Shown here: piece by piece, positions 61,186 through 64,000 of the stretch
Numbering within the stretch: the first letter of the stretch is position 1
Layout of the letters: every line of letters begins with the position of its first letter
Source: Lachnospiraceae bacterium
Lineage (GTDB): Bacteria > Bacillota > Clostridia > Lachnospirales > Lachnospiraceae
Direction of reading: 5' to 3'
NCBI GenBank assembly: GCA_902363135.1
Contig: CABIZF010000002.1
Span: 248,001-312,000, forward strand
Length of the DNA stretch: 64,000 bases
Translations under genes and position numbers: made by a program
The notes under the pieces: model-generated
The model's input: only the letters and a program-made list of their open reading frames with translations
Database searches by the model: none
Told to the model about the DNA's origin: nothing

Positions 61186-61995
61186 ATGGAAGAAAAAGAA
61201 TATTCTGTATCAGAAGCGGTGCGGCTCATCGGTGTAGAGTCGCACGTTTTGCGTTACTGGGAAGAGGAACTGCATGTCCCGGTCGGAAGAAGCACGCAGG
61301 GACATCGCATGTATTCCGAGCGCGACATTGCGCTGTTTCGACGCACAAAGGAGTTGAAAGACTGCGGGATTCAGCTGAAGGCGATCCGGCTGCTGTTTGA
61401 GGGGGAAGAGCGGCTGAAGGATCAAAATGATGGATCAGAAGAAAAAGAAGAACAGGAAGCTCAGCAGATCGCAAGGAGTGTCTGGAAGCTGGACAGGCTG
61501 CAACCGCTAAAAGAGATCCATGTGCAGGCTGATAAAGTATTAGCCGAAGGGCAACAGGCAGAAGAACCGTCATGGGAAAGCAACAAATACGGTGCCAGTG
61601 AAGTGCAAAATAAGCAGGAGCGACGAGAAGAGAAAACAGTAGAACAAGATGCGACGTATGAAACAGACGACGGCCAGAATCAGCCGGCGGAACATCGAAC
61701 GCAGGACATAGACGACTCTTCGGAAGAATCCGAACCTCCGGTCTTTGAGATCGTCCCGGATGAGAAAAAAGAAAATATGCGCCGTTTTGAGGCGATCCTG
61801 AAACGGCTGATCGCAGAGGTTGTGGAGGAACAAAACGAAAAGCTGGAGAAGGTGCTCTGTGAGATGATCCGGGAAGAGGCTGCAAATCTGTTTGAGCTGT
61901 ATCAGTCTGCTTTAGAAGAGGCTGCCGCAGAGCGGGAAATGCAGAAAAAAACCTGGCTCCGCACATTTTTAGAGAAATGCTTTGGAAAACGGTAA
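61186..61995 (+). CDS. MerR-type helix-turn-helix protein with coiled-coil tail
   Basis: The 269-residue protein has an N-terminal MerR-like winged helix (about 5-75: YSVSEAVRLIGVESHVLRYWEEEL, GHRMYSERDIALFRRTKELKD). A highly charged, probably disordered Glu/Gln-rich middle (about 85-195) follows. The C-terminal amphipathic helix (about 205-262) is rich in Glu and Leu and likely dimerises. The metal or drug-binding cysteines of classical MerR regulators are absent. The layout recalls RacA-like chromosome-anchoring proteins more than stress regulators, but sequence alone does not decide. GGGGAGAGGACTT precedes the ATG. Confidence 0.8.
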   Translation: MEEKEYSVSEAVRLIGVESHVLRYWEEELHVPVGRSTQGHRMYSERDIALFRRTKELKDCGIQLKAIRLLFEGEERLKDQNDGSEEKEEQEAQQIARSVWKLDRLQPLKEIHVQADKVLAEGQQAEEPSWESNKYGASEVQNKQERREEKTVEQDATYETDDGQNQPAEHRTQDIDDSSEESEPPVFEIVPDEKKENMRRFEAILKRLIAEVVEEQNEKLEKVLCEMIREEAANLFELYQSALEEAAAEREMQKKTWLRTFLEKCFGKR

Positions 61996-62012
61996 GGCTA
62001 TAATTTTGCAAA

Positions 62013-62178
62013 GTCAATCGGATATTCGCAATCCGCTTCGCTACTTGCTCATAACCGAATGCTGCTTCGCAGCTTATCAGAAGTGGCTTGCACCACTCCT
62101 GATACAAGCAAGTCCCAATCCGCTGCTTATTGCTTTGCGCAATTGAAGCAGTAGGTTGGGACTTGCTTGATTCGGTTA
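62013..62178 (+). repeat. Family B element, full copy
   Basis: Third full copy, starting 18 bases after the MerR-like stop. It carries GCTGC-TTC-GCAGC, AAGTGG-CTTGCA-CCACT, the long AAGCAAGTCCC/GGGACTTGCTT arm and the AACCGAAT/ATTCGGTT ends. Confidence 0.88.
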
Positions 62179-62216
62179 AAAAGCAGTCGGGCTGCATTGA
62201 CCCAACTGCTTTTCTG
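62179..62216. terminator. Bidirectional terminator between MerR-like gene and ferredoxin
   Basis: AGCAGTCGGG pairs with CCCAACTGCT (one G-U) around nine bases, with T run to the right and A run to the left. It ends the convergent ferredoxin gene and probably the MerR-like transcript. Confidence 0.8.
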
Positions 62217-62245
62217 ACGGATTCTGCAATCCGTTTACATTTGAA

Positions 62246-62416
62246 TTACTCAGCAGAGATAGCGCCGGTCGGACAAGCTGCTTCGCAGGTGCCGCACTCA
62301 AGACATGCATCAGCGTCGATAACGTACTTGCCATCTCCCTCAGAAATAGCGTCTGCCGGGCACTCGCTTGCACATGTTCCGCAAGCTACACACTCATCAG
62401 AAATAACGTATGCCAT
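62246..62416 (-). CDS. 2[4Fe-4S] ferredoxin
   Basis: This 56-residue soluble electron carrier of the clostridial type moves low-potential electrons for enzymes such as pyruvate:ferredoxin oxidoreductase and hydrogenase. It reads MAYVISDECVACGTCASECP and continues to a second cluster motif, C-L-E-C-G-T-C-E-A-A-C-P. Both CxxCxxCxxxCP motifs are complete (eight cysteines), with the usual pseudo-twofold symmetry. AAGGAGGATACAATC precedes the ATG. Strong promoter and terminator make it a single-gene unit, and codon use looks like that of a highly expressed gene. Confidence 0.96.
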   Translation of the reverse strand: MAYVISDECVACGTCASECPADAISEGDGKYVIDADACLECGTCEAACPTGAISAE

Positions 62417-62470
62417 GATTGTATCCTCCTTATATTTTACGTATTAGATCTCGTTGGAAATCTTTCATTC

Positions 62471-62499
62471 ATTGTAATACAAAACGTCGGATTAGACAA
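62471..62499 (-). promoter_or_regulatory. Strong promoter of the ferredoxin gene
   Basis: On the minus strand TTGTCT and TACAAT are 17 bp apart, about 55 nt before the start codon. Confidence 0.82.
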
Positions 62500-62550
62500 G
62501 TGTGAAATCTGTTTTAGGGTGTATTTCTGCAGAGACATGGGTTAGTTTAG

Positions 62551-62688
62551 CCTTTTTCCAGAAACGGACTTGCCGTTTCTGGGAAGCTATACTCTAGGAA
62601 TCGCTTCGCGAACCCTATCGTTAGATTTGCGGCGCAAAAAACGCGCCTTTTCCAAGAAACGGACTTGCCGTTTCTTGGAAGCTATATT
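62551..62688 (+). repeat. Family D: paired hairpin repeats
   Basis: CCAGAAACGG-ACTTG-CCGTTTCTGG (62558-62582) and CCAAGAAACGG-ACTTG-CCGTTTCTTGG (62652-62678) are followed by GGAAGCTATA in both. The second has one more base pair, with the change made on both arms. Between them lie a GCTTCGC and a GCGGCGCAAAAAACGCGCC hairpin-like stretch. Nothing else is seen in the 392-base gap besides the promoters. Confidence 0.8.
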
Positions 62689-62743
62689 ATGATAAACTCA
62701 GTACCGCACTGTGGTTTAACAGTTTGATAAAAGGTACTCAGAA

Positions 62744-62773
62744 TTGGCACAGCACTTGTGCAGACACTATACT
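62744..62773 (+). promoter_or_regulatory. Promoter of the DUF1858 gene
   Basis: TTGGCA and TATACT are 18 bp apart, about 36 nt before the start codon. Confidence 0.62.
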
Positions 62774-62808
62774 GTACATGGAATTTACAAAAAACGGAGG
62801 AAATGATT

Positions 62809-63024
62809 ATGGCATCGGTTACAATTACAAAGGATATGACGATTGGAGAGCTGCTCGATATCAATCAGGGGCTGGCACCGGTTCTTATGGCTGGCGGGAT
62901 GCACTGCATCGGCTGCCCGTCTTCTCAGATGGAGACGCTGGAAGAGGCTGCTGCTGTGCATGACATTGAGATTGATCTGCTGCTGGCCCGGCTGAATGCA
63001 TTTCTGGAAGCGCTGGAAAGCTGA
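62809..63024 (+). CDS. DUF1858 domain redox-type small protein
   Basis: The 71-residue cytoplasmic protein matches the DUF1858/TIGR03980 type: ITKDMTIGELLDINQGLAPVLMAGGMHCIGCP followed by a Glu-rich helix and LLLARLNAFLEAL. The CIGC pair near 33-36 (C-x-x-C-P) is the conserved redox or metal-site candidate. Members often occur as the tail of hybrid-cluster or pyridine-nucleotide-disulfide proteins, or alone. The function is not established. Of two in-frame ATGs, this one lies eight bases behind CGGAGG and is preferred. It is divergent from the ferredoxin gene. Confidence 0.9.
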   Translation: MASVTITKDMTIGELLDINQGLAPVLMAGGMHCIGCPSSQMETLEEAAAVHDIEIDLLLARLNAFLEALES

Positions 63025-63084
63025 GGGGAAAGAGAAGCTTAACAGAGATTTAAAAGTATCTTTAAAAAATTGAGATAAATTTGC

Positions 63085-63112
63085 TTGTATTTTACCGGGA
63101 AAAGTGTAAGAT
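63085..63112 (+). promoter_or_regulatory. Candidate promoter of the CapA-like gene
   Basis: TTGTAT and TAAGAT are 16 bp apart, 44 nt before the start codon. Confidence 0.5.
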
Positions 63113-63156
63113 GAGACCGGAAGTGAAAACAGAAGATACAGGTGGAAGATACGGAT

Positions 63157-64000
63157 ATGGAAGAAAAGAGAAGCGGAGCGCTTCATGAAGGCAATAAAAA
63201 ATCCGGAGGGCAGGCACGGAAAACCAGTGCACCGCGTTCCAGAAGAGAAAAGGAACAGATCTGGCTGGAGCATCTGAAAAAAACGATGTCACCGGCGCAG
63301 TATGAAGCATATGTAGAAAGAGAGAAAAAGCGGCGTTTGATGACCGGCATTGGAATCGGAGCAGGCGCTGTTTTTTTCCTGCTTCTGGCAGGATCGATCG
63401 GCGGACGTGTGGTGCACAGCCTGAAAAAGCCGGCATCAGCAGGAACTGGAGCGGCTGTGGTGCAGACGGAGACAGAGACAGGGGAGGTCAGCATTTACGC
63501 TGAAGCCGATGCGACGCTTGGAAGCACCGGATGTGTGCTGCTGCATTCGCCGTTTATCAGTTCTTATCCGGATGCGGAGGGCAATTATGATTTTTCGTCG
63601 ATTTTTAAATATATTACGTCATATTACAGTGCACCGGATTTTATGACCTGCGAGTTCGAAGGCACTTTATCGGGATCAGATTATTCCGGTTATCCGAATT
63701 TTAAGTCGCCGGATGCGATTGTGAAAAACGTGCGGGACAGCGGCGTAGATCTGCAGATGCTGGCAACAAATCATGTATATGATGGACTTTCCACGTCCTT
63801 TCATCGGACGATGGAGGTCTATGAAGAAAATCAGATCGCCTATACCGGCGTGCGCGAGACAGCCGAGGATAAACCGTATTACCTTGCAGATGTGAATGGC
63901 ATACAGGTCGGTTTTCTGGACTATGTATATGAGACAAAGGGCAGTGGCGTGGATATTAATGGTATTCCGGTCAGCTCGGATGATGTGGGATTGATTAATA
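63157..64000 (+). CDS. CapA family (poly-gamma-glutamate/capsule-type) protein, partial
   Basis: The reading frame is open to the window edge (281 codons seen), so the C-terminus is missing. A charged cytoplasmic head of about 62 residues (KKSGGQARKTSAPRSRREKE) is followed by one membrane helix (about 63-82: MTGIGIGAGAVFFLLLAGSI). A Thr/Glu-rich linker precedes the extracytoplasmic metallophosphatase-like PGA_cap domain. Visible CapA features are FMTCEFEGTLSG (acidic metal-site segment), SPDAIVKNVRDSGVDLQMLA, and TNHVYDG (N-H motif) followed by RTMEVYEENQIAYTGV. CapA proteins are linked to polyglutamate capsule synthesis, but many relatives act elsewhere in the envelope. TGGAAGATACGGAT precedes the ATG. 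Confidence 0.85.
   Translation, partial: MEEKRSGALHEGNKKSGGQARKTSAPRSRREKEQIWLEHLKKTMSPAQYEAYVEREKKRRLMTGIGIGAGAVFFLLLAGSIGGRVVHSLKKPASAGTGAAVVQTETETGEVSIYAEADATLGSTGCVLLHSPFISSYPDAEGNYDFSSIFKYITSYYSAPDFMTCEFEGTLSGSDYSGYPNFKSPDAIVKNVRDSGVDLQMLATNHVYDGLSTSFHRTMEVYEENQIAYTGVRETAEDKPYYLADVNGIQVGFLDYVYETKGSGVDINGIPVSSDDVGLIN

Overview
This window looks like chromosome of a gut-type Firmicute, most likely a member of the Lachnospiraceae (Clostridia). The inference rests on gene content: a T-box-controlled tyrS, an ecfA1-ecfA2-ecfT-truA cluster, a gdpP-rplI-dnaB cluster, a FeoA-FeoB fusion, two-subunit clostridial serine dehydratase, small 2[4Fe-4S] ferredoxin, DUF1858 protein, Rpn-type nuclease remnant, and two very large sortase-type surface proteins made of Cna_B/SpaA repeats. 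Promoters are sigma-A-like, many with an extended TGC before the -10. No rRNA, tRNA or CRISPR array was seen.

Layout. 1-7.6 kb: tyrS with T-box, a NodB-type deacetylase, rarA, an AI-2E family permease and feoAB, all on +. 7.6-20.6 kb: a 4079-residue cell-wall protein with about 20 Cna_B domains. 20.8-25.5 kb: an AlbA_2/ATPase regulator-like protein, a HAD hydrolase, a GH42 beta-galactosidase and a small conserved protein. 25.5-33.3 kb, minus strand: sdaAB-sdaAA, a rhodanese/PP-loop fusion, a secreted repeat protein, and a cyclophilin-response regulator-histidine kinase operon with ATGA overlaps. 33.4-38.2 kb, plus: a GNAT protein, then MBOAT acyltransferase, SGNH-like protein and diguanylate cyclase in a row. 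38.2-42.5 kb, minus: Nudix hydrolase and two GH13 alpha-glucosidase-like enzymes. 42.6-46.7 kb: ECF transporter module, truA, and a convergent DUF402 gene. 46.7-50 kb is an accessory strip with a gene fragment, a deleted Rpn-family gene, a serine hydrolase and a decayed IS605-type tnpB with its right end. 50-55.2 kb: a thioester-domain (TQXA) adhesin with SpaA repeats and a PPKTGD sorting motif. 55.7-64 kb: a small alarmone synthetase, gdpP-rplI-dnaB, a MerR-like protein, ferredoxin, DUF1858 protein and the start of a CapA-like protein.

How it fits together: the two surface proteins, the MBOAT/SGNH pair, the deacetylase, the CapA-like protein and the secreted repeat protein point to heavy investment in cell-surface adhesion and surface-polymer modification. 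GH42 and the GH13 pair point to use of oligosaccharides. GdpP (c-di-AMP), the diguanylate cyclase (c-di-GMP) and the alarmone synthetase give three nucleotide second messengers.

The most unusual signal is non-coding. At least six families of intergenic hairpin elements (called A-F here) recur in nearly every sizeable gap. Several copies show covarying stems with unchanged loops, which argues that the fold is maintained. They are the best candidates for something undescribed in this window.
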